Source: Trissonchulus latispiculum (taxonomy: Eukaryota; Nematoda; Enoplea; Enoplida; Ironidae). From it: a stretch of 64,000 nt of DNA. The notes under the pieces were generated by a model. It was not told the origin of the DNA. It worked only from the letters and a program-made list of their open reading frames with translations, and did not search any database. Position numbers and translations under genes: made by a program. This document shows, piece by piece, positions 22,543 to 33,947 of the stretch. The stretch spans positions 1 to 64,000 of the forward strand of contig JASAND010026829.1 of NCBI GenBank assembly GCA_030248195.1. Direction: 5' to 3'. Every line of letters begins with the position of its first letter. The first letter of the stretch is position 1.

Positions 22543-23689
22543 GTAAGCACACGGCTATAATAGGGGATTCGATTTTGGGAGGCCCCTAATACAAACCCAT
22601 CCTTCCAATTTGCCGTCAGCAAAAACTATCACGAAAGTTTAGCTGAAAATGGTCACGGAAATGACAGGATTGGCAATAAGTTGAAGAAAATAGTAAAGAA
22701 TGGATAACGAAAAATTTAATAGAATTCAAAAAGTGAAGCATTTGGTAAAAAACGTACTTGGAAGTCTTCCTTCTTATGTTTTGCCGATGCGGCTTATCGT
22801 GTGTTTTGTGCAAGTCAATTTTTTTGGAGAAATCCCCTCTCGAGAAAGGGTATCAAACCAATTCCCAAAGGATGGAGGGAGCATTAAGCGTATTCTAATC
22901 AGAGCACCGTTACGTAAGATACCAACAAAAGGAGAATCATAAAGTCCATTTATTCGTTAGTATATTATGATGTTACATAATTCTTGGATAACCGTAAGTG
23001 GTTTGCATTTTACGGTTTGTAACCAACCATTTTCAGTGCCAATCTGTTGCCAATCCATGCTTGAGTTAACTACATTTTTAGTGTGTTCCTTGAATGTTGA
23101 ATTTGAGTTAGATAGTTTCTGAGATAGTCTGTTGGCTGGGTGGGCTGTCGGTTGCTCTAGTCTATAGTACAATCACCTAGAGCGATAACAATAAGATGCT
23201 TGTCAGACTCTTATGTATTATGTACTCTTGATATTAAGAACATTGAGATGTTGGTTAGCTGTACTGTAGGTAATAATTTCTTTGCTGAAATGCTCAATGA
23301 AGAGTCATCTTTATCATGAGATACCTTTGCTTTTTTTCGATGGGATCCACTTTAATTTGTGCGACAACTGTTCGGATTGGGAGACAGATTATTGAAAAAT
23401 TTTGCTTTTTTGACTAGGAGGGTAACGCTGACCCACTAATAATTGTCTTCACAATTTACCGAGGCGTTCAACAAGGCATTCAAAGTTTTGTATGGAATAA
23501 GTTCCATCAAACTGCGCTGCTAAGTAAACCTTCAAATCTCGCTGCGAGTGTAAAGTTGGAAAGGTATAGCTGACCAAACTTTACGGGTGAAAACTGTGCG
23601 CGTATGGAAACGACGAACCTGGAGGAGACTTATGTTCCAGTCGACCTGGGCAGGATCTCGCCAAGAATAGAATAAGCCTAACGGACTAC
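22543..23689. other. Intron of leader A
   Basis: No exon seen. At 23185-23233 the words CTTATGTATTATGTACTCTTG match the end of the MITE family found complete at 50146-50846, so a fragment of that family is present. Confidence 0.45.
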
Positions 23690-24750
23690 TAAATAGAACT
23701 ACCTAAATGGACGAGTAAAGGCCTAACTATCTAACGCTGAAGGAACTTTGAATAAAATTAAATACACACTCAGTGAATAATTAACCTACCTAGATCTGGG
23801 AATAACTCAGAACCCTACCTACCGACTATACAGATCTAATAAAACCTAAATTAAAGACACCCTAACGGCTCAGTAACTGAGACCGCATTTAATAGAAGGA
23901 TAGAAAAAGCAGGGGAGTGACTCCCGAAATAAGACATCAATGGCAGAGCATTCATGACAAAATATTAAGTAATCTAACATGGTGAATTTCAGAAGCACAT
24001 TAAATTTAGAATGGGACTATTAAATACTTTCATAAAACATAGAATCTATATTATAGCACACAAATGCCACCCCGAAATATAAACCCACTTCACAATTAAC
24101 CTCTCAAATTAATTCCCTAAGCCGTCGCGGCTGACAACAATATAGATCATGACATGTTAAACCTTTTTCTAAAACAAAATGCAATATTAGTTACCAATTA
24201 AAATCAAATAATACACAAATACACACCACTAATAAATTTAGATTGACCCACGAGGTCGCCTCGGAGTTTACACACTACTAGTTAAACGCAATAACTTACG
24301 ACAACCCAACACTGAAATCCAATTTTGAAAAAGGCACACAATAAGAAATAGCAGGGTAGAGGGCTAAAATTAAACAGACCGCACGCTAAGGCTGAAAAAG
24401 ACAAGACTGACTAGTTTTAAAGTGAAGGCTGAGAGAGACGCCTGGTGAATTTTGATTGGTCCATTTTGAGACCCCCTTTGCAGACGGGATGCTCAGAGCG
24501 CATCCAGAGAAATTTCAAAAGACAAGCAGCGCCACCTAGCAGCGAAGTGGGCTGAATAAAACACCACGCATTTCAACATAGAAAACGATCAATTTCAAAC
24601 TAATTTCAACACAAATTTACGCAATTTCACACACCACATATTTCTTACTAAAAATACCATTCTTACTAAAATTTCACACTAAAATAAACACACTAAAAAT
24701 ATACACTCAACTCACAAGAGGGACAGACGCAACGTCTCCCTAATCCACGA
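23690..24750. repeat. 1-kb dispersed repeat, copy 2
   Basis: Same orientation and block order as 17830-18905, with many substitutions and indels, so the two are old copies. It lies within the long intron between leader exon A and leader exon B, ending CAGACGCAACGTCTCCC near 24742. Confidence 0.65.
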
Positions 24751-24769
24751 GTATGATTTTTCAGGATGT

Positions 24770-26220
24770 TGCTGTCGGTCTGGTGGCGGGCACCAATTTG
24801 GCGACCCGCCCTGCCCCGCTACCAGCCCGCAGTCAACCAATGCCAGCAAGATACCCGCAAAATTTTTGCGAATGCTATGCGATTATTATGCTGTTAAATT
24901 TATTAAACAATGTTAGTAATTAAAAATAAACTTCTACTTAAAGCTTCAAAACTATTTTAACCTAATAGTGTATTGAGAATTGTGTTGCTGAAATATGGAA
25001 ATTAACCCAAATTGCTGAAGTTTGCCAAAAACTCCAAAACTGTTTCGAAAAGTTTAAAAGTTTAAACTAACTGATATAAACGCTTAACTAGGGATGCACC
25101 TGGGCTTAGGTCCCAATGACAGTCTCGGTGGTTCAGCCCCGATGCCGACCGGTACCAAAATGTTGTAATTTTTTGAAAATTTTTAGCCAAAAGTGTGGAA
25201 TTTAAAAAAGTTAAAGAAAAGTAAGTTTAAGTTGGTACAGATTGCTCGTTATTATATTTCTCATCGATTTGAGTAAAAACAACAATAGTAATTTTGTCCA
25301 TTCTTGAAATTATAGGAAAATCTGAATTTTGAAAATAAGTCTTCTATTTAGACCCACAATTTTCAGGCCTCGGCCTCAGATCTGGCCGGTTCATCTCTGC
25401 AAGAAACTAATGTTGCGCTCATGTAGTCTCGAAAAAAAGACCCATGGTACACGGAAAGGGACTAGTCTATTAAACCTCAAGGTTTAGAAAAATGATTAAG
25501 GTTTTTGATTTGCTGAAATTTATGCATTGTTCGGCTCTTTCAAAATACTGGTAGAGGGCAGAGACTCTGGAAACTTTTGGCGACGTTAAAATTCCCCAAC
25601 GGCAAATGGCGCCAGATGACATAACAACAAACTTTTCTCGGAATTTTTCTAGAATGATATTCGTTCGAAAATTTTCCTGAGCAAACATTCCCGGTTTCGA
25701 ACAATTTCTGAAAGGTTGCATTTCAGAGTGACCTTATGTACCATCTGCTGAACGCCACTAATGGAACACATGCTAATAACAAAATTTAAGCCATTTAAGC
25801 TTTGCAAATACGGCACACAAAAGAAGTCTATGTGCTGAGATATTAAGTTAATCTGCTTACTGAAACAACAACTGCAAGTATGTAGAGAGCTCGATGCATA
25901 CAGTACATGCTGTGGGATCACAACAGAGCATTAGGTATGATTACGTTTCTGGATGTAACCAAATGCTTAATCAAGGGCAAATATGCGCTGAGATTAGTAA
26001 TCATGGAGTAGGGTACCCAGCCAAAATTAGCGAATTTTTGAAATCAGCATCATGAAATCTATTTTTCCGAACACTTTTCAGAAAAGCGATAGATTTTTAG
26101 TGAATATATCAACAAGAGATACCCGCAACTACCCGCACGGGTAGCATGCGGGTAGCTAAAGTTCTATTACCCGCTGGTACCTGCGGGTACCCGTGGGTAC
26201 CCGCTACCCACTTCCGACTC
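24770..26220. other. Intron with CCCGC-rich ends and a possible hAT-like MITE
   Basis: A block of GACCCGCC/TACCCGCA words at 24805-24860 is echoed by a dense TACCCGC / GCGGGTA palindromic array at 26108-26212. Near 25093-25395 AGGGATGCACC at one end and GGTTCATCTCT at the other are imperfect inverted ends of hAT type, enclosing a ~300-bp non-coding interior; the 8-bp target duplication is not convincing. No exons. Confidence 0.35.
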
Positions 26221-27280
26221 TGTGTGGTGGTGCTTTGCAACTTTCATTTGTAGGTACTGTTCTAACTCAGCTCAAGCTTTCAGAATCTAAATATATTGAA
26301 ATAAAGCAGAAAACATTTTAGTTTTGACCATTTCAGTTGAAGTTTACGAAAAGGTTCATCACCAATTTGTCATTTCCGACTGCTAATAAATTTCTACCAT
26401 AGAAGGTAACACTTTAAGCAGAACATTTGGCAGTCTGTCAAACTTTGTTTTAAAACAAACTCTGCTAGATATAAACACGTGTGAAAACAGATATCGTGCA
26501 AAAACGCTGCAATTACCGAAGATTTGTGAATGTGCACGTTTTTGTTTCTCTGTTGTGTCAATAAAAGCGCTAAATGGCACTTTGTCGAATGACTGAATTA
26601 AGTTTAAGTTAAAAGTAAATGTGTTTTTCTTTTTCGTTATTTTTTCGTAGAGAGTTAAATTGCCTAGCATCAACCGTTTTCACGTCTCATTTTTGCACAG
26701 ACGTGCCAAGAAACCAGGAACCAGAGATTTGACTCCAGCCCTCCAAGTCATTTGATATAAACCATTGAACTGAATGCATTTGCTTGGCTACTTAGCTACT
26801 GATACTTAAATTCTGTGATGAGGGTTACTGTAGCCAAACCATATGCATTTCAGCTCAATTCATATAAACACACGGTTAACAGCGCTAACCGAGCCAGTCC
26901 AATTTCTGAGCCGAGATATTGGGGATGGGTCTGCTTATGCACATAAACTTGACATTAAGTAGGCAATTAACCAATCAGATGCGTTTCAGATTAAACGCAT
27001 TCAACAAACATATGCTATGTAACCGTGCGTGACCCCCACCTCACAGGCTATTTGTGCTGGTAATGGTCGGTGCCGTACTCTTCCTATCATTGCGATGAGA
27101 TGACCTGACAAAAGGTGACTGCCTTACTGTAAAAGGATAACCAGCTGAAACTTTAGGTTTTGTGAACATATCAGTTGTTTCTCAAAAGGTTTCCACTGCT
27201 GAAACCTGTATTTCTCTACCATTTTAAAGAATTCTTAATAATTACATTTAACAATCTCGAATGATCTACGGGGGGGTCCA
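26221..27280. other. Intron sequence, nothing recognised
   Basis: No coding or repeat signal that I can support, although the open frames here were examined on both strands. Confidence 0.4.
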
Positions 27281-27289
27281 CAAGGTATG

Positions 27290-27406
27290 AAAGTGCGGGG
27301 GAGGGTGGGGCGTTAGGGCGCAGAGCATGGCTCGCACGCTGATAACATAGAGAATGCCAGCTGTCACACTCTTATGTATTATGTACTCTTGTCATTATTT
27401 AGTTTC
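27290..27406. repeat. Fragment of the TTATGTACTCTTG MITE family
   Basis: GCAGAGCATG, GCACGCTGATAACATAGAG, GCCAG and CTTATGTATTATGTACTCTTG match the right end of the complete element at 50146-50846, in the same order. The G-rich GGGGGAGGGTGGGGCGTTAG upstream matches that element's GGCGGGGGGGCCGTTAG. Confidence 0.6.
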
Positions 27407-27439
27407 AAAAGATGAAAATCCTTCTATACAAGTCTGAGC

Positions 27440-27530
27440 CATCCTTCTATAGTCTGGAACGGAGGTGCAGTTCGTAGGTTGTGCCGTTACTGCTACCCGG
27501 TATGCTGGTTCGATCCCCACCGGACAACTT
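27440..27530 (+). repeat. tRNA-like sequence (SINE head)
   Basis: Contains GCTGGTTCGATCCCCACC at about 27500, a near-perfect RNA polymerase III B box with tRNA-type T arm, preceded by a GTAGGTTGTGCC region in the A-box position. It is not a functional tRNA because no acceptor stem pairs. Confidence 0.4.
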
Positions 27531-27534
27531 TTTT

Positions 27535-27795
27535 CACTTTTTCAATCCTTATTTCAAGCTTTCCTACTATAGCGCTGCAACCAGATCCTGGTTGAAATGA
27601 AAACCGAGGAGAATCCCAAGTCGGAAGGCTTGTGACAACGCGATCCACCGAAACACGGCCTATGAGAATGAAGGGAACTAGGAAATTCAGCTCTTGGATA
27701 AGGATGGAAAGAATTGGTGAAACCATGGATCGAATCACGACCCTTCCGTATTGCACTCAGGGATGCTACCACTACACCGCTAGCAGGCCATCAGC
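27535..27795 (-). repeat. tRNA-derived SINE, minus strand
   Basis: Read on the - strand from about 27792: an A-box-like TAGCGGTGTAGTGGTAGC and, 30 bases on, a B box GTGATTCGATCC, then a unique body of about 190 bp (GCCGTGTTTCGGTGGATCGC at about 27640). It sits head to head with the tRNA-like sequence at 27440. No A-rich tail or target duplication was identified. Confidence 0.5.
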
Positions 27796-28078
27796 TTAAC
27801 TCCCATACCAGGCGTATCAGTCTTTCTTATGCTCGCTCCCCTTACATCAAAACTGTATTTTACAGTATTTTCTTGTACTCCGCTGGTGACTTGCCGTTCC
27901 GAAAGCAATTCTGCATACGGCGACTCTGCAACCTATTTTCCTCCATCAAAGCTTCAAAAATTGATTCGAGGTCACGTGGGACTTTCACAGTTCGTCTAAA
28001 TTCCATTTTCTTATATCGCATTTTCTGTTTCTGCTGAAGTCTGCTCAAACCCTCTTCAGACTGTGATAGGTAAAAGAA

Positions 28079-28112
28079 GCAGAAGAAGAAGAAGAAGAAG
28101 AAGAAGAAGAAG
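28079..28112 (+). repeat. (GAA)n microsatellite
   Basis: About eleven consecutive AGA/GAA triplets, followed by an imperfect GACGAAGG. Confidence 0.95.
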
Positions 28113-28980
28113 ACGAAGGTTCACAGGATTTACTCTTTTATCTTTCTCTCCTTTTTGCTGTAAATGAGACAGAAAATCTCGCATTCCAATCGTCTATTTA
28201 TTATCTTGGGTTCATTACAGGGGGTACCTTAGATATTCTCACCAGCTTAAAATCGGTATTGTCTTACCTAAGCGTTCCAGCTTTAATCAAATAGCGGCCC
28301 CTCATTTCTGTAAGGGAGTGCAGAGTTCACAAGTACTAACGCCGAATATCTGACTAAGACAAAGTCTGTCTCCAAGAAATTAGCGTAGATTTTGTGTCTT
28401 AATTAAGTTGTTATTTGTAAGCAATTTGTAAGCAATATTTGTAAGTAAAGAAATTATTTGGACAACTTTTATCTGTTTTTTTCATAAACCCCCCTCTCCT
28501 AAGGACTTTGGAGTCTATTTCACCAGCGGAAATTATTGGTGGCTCAAATAACCCACTTATGGTAGTATTATTCTGAGCTTAGATTGCCTTTTTCTCGTAA
28601 TGTAACTGTTCAAGCTTTTGTGTGACAACAATATATCTTTCATTTTAATTCCTTTTAGAGTACAACTGAAAAAAGATTTTATATATCAAAACAATAGTTT
28701 AATAGTTAATGCAATTTAGTTTATAATTATAATCAGTTAACCGTGTTTTATGCGATAACAAAACTCATTGCTTTCTGTATTTTTTGCACGGTCGAAGTTA
28801 TACGTATAATAAGTATAATAAGTATAATTCTTTTACGTTATAATTATACGTCAGCTATAATGTACGTATGTATGCAGCCTTAGCACACCCAGTTTTTGTG
28901 TTAGATATCAGCAACTAGGTTGAAGCAACAACAACATTGAGCAACAAAGGTTGAAATCCGCGTAAGAATCTAGCCTCTCT
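28113..28980. other. Intron/intergenic, nothing recognised
   Basis: AT-rich; contains a short TATAATAAG / TATAAT repeat near 28800-28850 but no gene. Confidence 0.4.
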
Positions 28981-28981
28981 G

Positions 28982-29139
28982 TCCGGGGGGTGTGGCGCAG
29001 CGGTAAAGCGTTTTGCTTTTAATCCAAAGCTCTGCGGTTCGATCCAGACATGTGCAGGAGAAAAAGTCCGTGGGGGGGGGGGTGAACCGGCTACCCAAGG
29101 ACGCCAAACCGGATTTTCCGTTTTCTTGTCCAAAAACAT
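28982..29139 (+). repeat. tRNA-Lys-like SINE
   Basis: TGGCGCAGCGGTAAAGCG is an A box and GCGGTTCGATCC a B box, 34 bases apart, with an anticodon-loop-like CTTTTAA between them. The acceptor stem does not pair, and a non-tRNA body follows (to about 29139) with a run of ten Gs at 29071-29080. This is a tRNA-derived retroposon, not a tRNA gene. Confidence 0.55.
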
Positions 29140-29262
29140 GAATAGTATATAATGAAACACCAACAGGTATGCTGTTTATTCCAAGCACACACATTCCAAT
29201 CGCTTGCGTATTTAATTTTCACATGTTAGAATGTGTATCCCAGTTTCACAGATATGCCGGCG
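29140..29262. repeat. Diverged copy of the 6690-8490 foldback end
   Basis: TATATAATGAAAC, TATGCTG, ATCGCTTGCGTATTTA, ACAT-TTAGAATG-GTAT and CACAGAT occur in the same order as in 8335-8450. The copy stops next to the CTG-flanked element at 29280. Confidence 0.55.
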
Positions 29263-29279
29263 GTTCGATCCGCGACCTG

Positions 29280-30039
29280 GGGCCGGTGTTATCAAGCATC
29301 TCAACCCGGGTTGAAACCTGAACCCGGGTTGAAATTAAGGTTGAAAACTTCAACCCATTGTTATCAAAATAGGGTTGAATAAACCCGGGTTGAAATAGCA
29401 GGGTTGGGGTTGAAATCTGGGTTGAGTTCTAACCCAATGTTATTATTAAATTTGGGTTGAAACTTTGGGTTGGTTTTAGGGTTGAAATGGCTGAATCTCA
29501 ACCCTCCTCAGCTAGGAGGGTTGAGATTTCAACCCGGGTTGAGATAATGGTGAGCCATTCTTTTGTTCTAGTTTTACCAATTGGTCATAGCTGACGAACG
29601 CCACTAGGAATATATATACTAGTTTTAGAAACTTAAATATTTTCATAAAACATGGCATGAAGAAGTCCAAACAAAAACACGATATAAATAAAGTCAAGAG
29701 CCGATCAAGGTGAAGTGAAAATGACATGATTAAATGAATGAATTGCATAATGATCTATTTGTTCTTACATTACTTGTTGCGTTTATAGCAATCTTTCGTT
29801 ACACGCTTTCAAATAGTCGGACCAGTAGCATTCTTCACGCTAAGGCTCTTTTTGGGTTGAAAACTGGGTTCAAATTGGGGTTGAAACAGTTCAACCCGGG
29901 TTAAGCTAACCCAACCCCAAAAATGTTTGATAACATTGGGTTGAGCAGCGGGGTTTAGCCAACCCGGAAATCTTAGGGTTGAACCCAAAAATGGGTTCAA
30001 CCCGGGTTGAACTCAACCCGATTTTGATAACATTGGCCC
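29280..30039. mobile_element. TIR element with CTG target duplication (PHIS/Harbinger-like), 760 bp
   Basis: Begins GGGCCGGTGTTATCAA and ends TTGATAACATTGGCCC, so the terminal inverted repeats pair over 16 bp with two mismatches. It is flanked by CTG at 29277-29279 and 30040-30042. The subterminal 250 and 190 bp are arrays of CAACCCGGGTTGA palindromes. The 300-bp centre is AT-rich and non-coding. GGGCC ends with 3-bp CWG duplications are known in the PIF/Harbinger-related superfamily, so the element is probably a non-autonomous member. Confidence 0.75.
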
Positions 30040-30047
30040 CTGGACAC

Positions 30048-30345
30048 TTTTCTTCACATCTTTCTCTCCTGATTTAACATTCACACTTGAGTCAGGACCA
30101 AGACCTTTTGAGCCATGTTTCGTGAGGTACTTGTTGATTCGCCCTTTGTTTTCTCGTTCAGCTCTGGATTGTTTCCCAAATTCAATTTTAAAGTGGTGTG
30201 GGAGGGGAGGGTAGCGCTGCACACCAATTTTTGAGTCATGGAGCGATATGCTGCAGAAAGTTTGCAAATTATTCGTCTTCTTGATCCACTCATCAAAAAC
30301 AATCCGAACGAAAAAATGAACTAAATTTTACATAATCTGAAGAAG
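30048..30345. repeat. Left half of a ~300-bp inverted repeat pair
   Basis: Imperfect inverted match to 32685-33003: TGAGTCAGGACCAAGACCTTTTG, GATTGTTTCCCAAATTCAAT, GCACACCAAT-TTTGAGTCATGGA and GATCCACTCATCAAAAACAATCC all recur on the opposite strand. The pair brackets the two CTG-flanked elements at 30963-32674. Confidence 0.65.
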
Positions 30346-30962
30346 ACCTGTAATGGCCAGTCTGCTCTTGGTTTTCATCAGCTCACCTAGCTTTAGCGGA
30401 TATCTATCTAGTAAAGTTAAAAATAATTTTAGCGTCAACTATACCATAATTTACAGAAAACTACTAACAATTAGAAGTGTTAGCAGACTCTGACAAAAAT
30501 TACCAGAAATTCAACTTCATTTTTATTTTCTACATATATAAAATTCCAAATACTCTGCTTCCGTCCGCTCACCCAAACTGAGCAGGTATTAGCGAAGAAA
30601 TCATAATGTCATTAAAAGTTTTTACTAAGGCATTATCTGATGTAGAATAATTAGTGGCATTCTAAAGCTATTAAATTAAAAATTTAAACTTATTTTTTCT
30701 TTTTGTACTAACACCTGTCCGTTTTGGGTGAACGGACGTGTATCTGAAATCTGACGAGTGTATCTGAAATCTGACGAGTGTATCTGAAATCTTATATTTG
30801 TAAAAATTCATAAAGTTGAATTTCGATATTCTGCTACAAACCAGCTAACGCGTCTAACTGTTAGTACATACTTCTCCGTAAATTAATGTAGTCAATGCTA
30901 AAAATTTGTTTTTACTTGTATTAGATCTGCTAAGCCTCGGTGGGCGGACGAGAAGCAGACTG

Positions 30963-31794
30963 GAGCCTATTTCATAAAACTACATTCGTTACATTACAGT
31001 TCTTGCATTAAAATGTAGCTACATTACATTTGCTACATTTTTGGGTTTCATAAAACAAATGTAACTTTTACAATGTAATGTAACTACATTACATTTGGGA
31101 AATCCCTTTTGACGCCATATTATCACGCTTTACATTTGTGCTGCTACAATGTAACTACATTGTAGCTAGTTACATTGTACCTATATTGAAATACATTTTG
31201 TTCACTACGTAATGGATTATTTACAACAGCTGCATATTTTTAATTAAGAATTATATAGCTATTAGTACGCACAACAAAAATGCATAGCTAAATTGCGTAA
31301 ATAAAATAAATAAATACGTAAATAAATAAATAAATCTAAATTTTTGAAAATTTCTCTAATTTTTTGAAACATCGAGACAGTACAGATTTTCTAATACAGT
31401 GTCATTTTGTGCAAAGTACAACTTTCTAACGTCTTGTTTTACAATCGTAAAGTTTGTGCGTAGCTTAAAACGTCCTTTTATTAAAGATTTTAATGAGAAA
31501 ACACTACTTTATCGTGGTATTGACCACAGTCAAAAATGTAGTTACATTTTGACTGAAAATGTAATGTAAAATACCTAAAATACTTTTATGAAACTAAGAT
31601 AATGTAACTACAATGTAATTTCCAGCCTATTCAAAACATTATGAGAACTACTACATTGTAATGTAACTTACATTGTAATGTATAAAATACAATGTAACTA
31701 CATTACATTAAAGAATGTATATGAAACCGAATTTCAACTACATTGTTACATTGTAGTTACAATGTACCAAATGTCATGTATATGAAATAGGCCC
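30963..31794. mobile_element. TIR element with CTG target duplication, copy 1 of a head-to-head pair
   Basis: Begins GAGCCTATTTCATAAAACTA and ends TATATGAAATAGGCCC, flanked by CTG at 30960-30962 and 31795-31797. The subterminal regions are dense in ACATTGTAA/TTACAATGT palindromes. The centre is AT-rich without transposase. It is an approximate inverted copy of 31798-32674. Confidence 0.75.
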
Positions 31795-31797
31795 CTG

Positions 31798-32674
31798 GGG
31801 CCTATTTCATATACATTACATTTGTTACATTGTAACTACAATGTAACAATGGAGTTGAAATCCGGTTTCATATACATTCTTACAATGTAATGTAATTACA
31901 TTGTATTTTATACATTACAATGTAAATTACATTGCAATGTAGTAGTTCCCATAGTGTTCTGAATAGGCTGGAAATGTAACTACATTGTAGTTACATTACC
32001 TTAGTTTCATAAAAGTATTTTAGGTATTTTACATTACATTTTCAGTCGAAATGTAACTACATTTTTGACTGTGGTCAAGACCACGATAAAAGTAGGCTTT
32101 TCCCGTTAAAATCCTTTATAAAAGGCCTCTTTAACCTATGAATGAATCTTAAGATTGTGAAGAAGGCATTAGAAAGTTTTACTTTTTGTAAAATGACACT
32201 TTAGAGAAAATCTGAACTGCCTCAGTCTCTCTAAAAATTAGTAAATTTTCAAAGTTAGATGCTTTTATTATTACGTATTTATTAATTTTATCTACGTAAT
32301 TAAAGCTAATTAAGCTAAGCTAACTAATACCTATATTATTTAATTCAAAATATGCAGCTGTTATAAATAATCCATTAAGTCCACGTAATGTAGCCGTTGT
32401 GAACAATAAAATGTAGTTCCAGTGTAATTACAATGTAACTACAATGTAGTTACAATGTAATTACATTGTAGCTACAATGTAGTTACATTGTAGCCACACA
32501 AATGTAAAACGTGATAAAATGACGTCAAAAGGGATTTCCCAAATGTAATGTAGCTACATTACATTGTAAAAGGTACATTTGTTTTATGAAACCCAAAAAT
32601 GTAGCAAATGTAATGTAGCTACATTTTAATGTAGGAAATGTAATGTAACTAATGTAGTTTTATGAAATAGGCCC
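31798..32674. mobile_element. TIR element with CTG target duplication, copy 2 of a head-to-head pair
   Basis: Begins GGGCCTATTTCATATACATT directly after the shared CTG at 31795-31797 and ends TTATGAAATAGGCCC before CTG 32675-32677. Along its length it matches copy 1 in inverted orientation (for example TTTTGACGTCATTTTATCACG against TTTTGACGCCATATTATCACG), with an estimated identity of about 80%. Confidence 0.75.
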
Positions 32675-32684
32675 CTGGCGTTCC

Positions 32685-33003
32685 TCAGATTAAGTAAAAC
32701 AGTTCAATTTTTCGTTTTAAATTTTGTAATTTTTTGCAATAGAAGGAATTCGGATTGTTTTTGATGAGTGGATCTCTACAATACGACTAAATTTCTAAAT
32801 TTACTTTTAGAATATGGTTCCATGACTCAAACATTGGTGTGCAGTGCTAGCCTCCCGCACACCAGTTTCAAATCATGTTGAATTCAAATTGAATTTGGGA
32901 AACAGTCCAGAGCGGATCAAAAGTAATTAATGGATCAACAAGTATCATGACTCAAAACAAAAGGTTTTGGCTCTGACTCAAGAAGTGGGTGTGCTAACAC
33001 TAC
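32685..33003. repeat. Right half of a ~300-bp inverted repeat pair
   Basis: Reverse complement relative of 30048-30345; the right-hand TIR element lies only about 8 bp from its inner end. It may be the arm of an older long-TIR element into which the CTG-flanked copies inserted. Confidence 0.65.
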
Positions 33004-33654
33004 ATATGTAATTTGCAACAGACTTGTGCTTTTCAGCACCATCGATTATCAATATCAAAGTTTTTGGGGCTGAATGCATTCAAGCCCTATTTTAATCGGT
33101 CAATAGTGATGTGGACCTGATCAGATATGCATGTGCACGTTCAGCCGATTAAATTCAGTGAATTGTTTGCCGATCAGATCCAGACTTGGCTTCTTCTCCA
33201 GTATCGAAAGTCAAGTTTGACGCTGTCAAACATTTCATCATTACAAAAAACAGAGCATTGTTGGAACAAATCGTCAAAATTTAAAACGATGTGTATGTAG
33301 ATGTTTTCTGACTCAGCCAATTGAGAAAGTTTCATTGCGCTTCAAAAAGACTGCACTTAAAATACGGCTAGTCACGTTTACTGAAGATAAAAACCAATAT
33401 CAAATCTGATTTACTGTTTTGAAGAAACGAAAATTAGGAATTTACTGGAATTAAGGAATTCTTTTTGTAATTGCTTAATTAGTATATTCATATCATTTTA
33501 AACAAAGAAAAAGCAAAGTAGCTTGAGTGTATTCATATCATTTTAAGCAAAGAAAAAGCAAAGTAGCTTGTCTGGGTGCCCGTAGGTCGAGTCGTTTTTC
33601 AGGTCAGTGGGTACGCTCCGCCCAACAGCTACTTTGGAGTGTGTAGGATCATTT

Positions 33655-33775
33655 TTGTCAATGTGGCTCAGTAGCTTTTGTTTAGTGCTCCATAAAATCC
33701 GCCAAACGTAGTTTGACATAAAATTTTCATTGAGAAGTTTAGCCCAAACCAAGAAAAATATCCTTCCGCAATAAT
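33655..33775. repeat. Dispersed repeat, related to 17200-17360
   Basis: Shares TTTAGCCCAAACCAAGAAAAATATCC-type blocks with 17200-17360, ending just upstream of the second SLC6 leader exon. Confidence 0.5.
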
Positions 33776-33947
33776 AAATTTGGAATTATTTTTTTGCAAT
33801 TTTTCATTTTCTGAAGAACCGTAAATTTCGCCGGCCGGGCCGGCGGACCGAGAAATAGTTTTCACCGGCCAAGCTGCAAACATGAATCATACACACATAG
33901 ATGAGAGAAGTAACCGGCTAAAATTTTGTTAAAATCATCTTTTTCAG

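Noticed and set aside
28982..29050. Functional tRNA-Lys gene
   Set aside because: A and B boxes are good, but the acceptor stem does not pair and a non-tRNA body is attached; the same holds for 54478 and 56510.
22543..33947. A complete tandem SLC6 gene belonging to leader exon A
   Set aside because: No TM2-TM12 exon could be found on either strand in this interval, so leader A is treated as an alternative exon or remnant.
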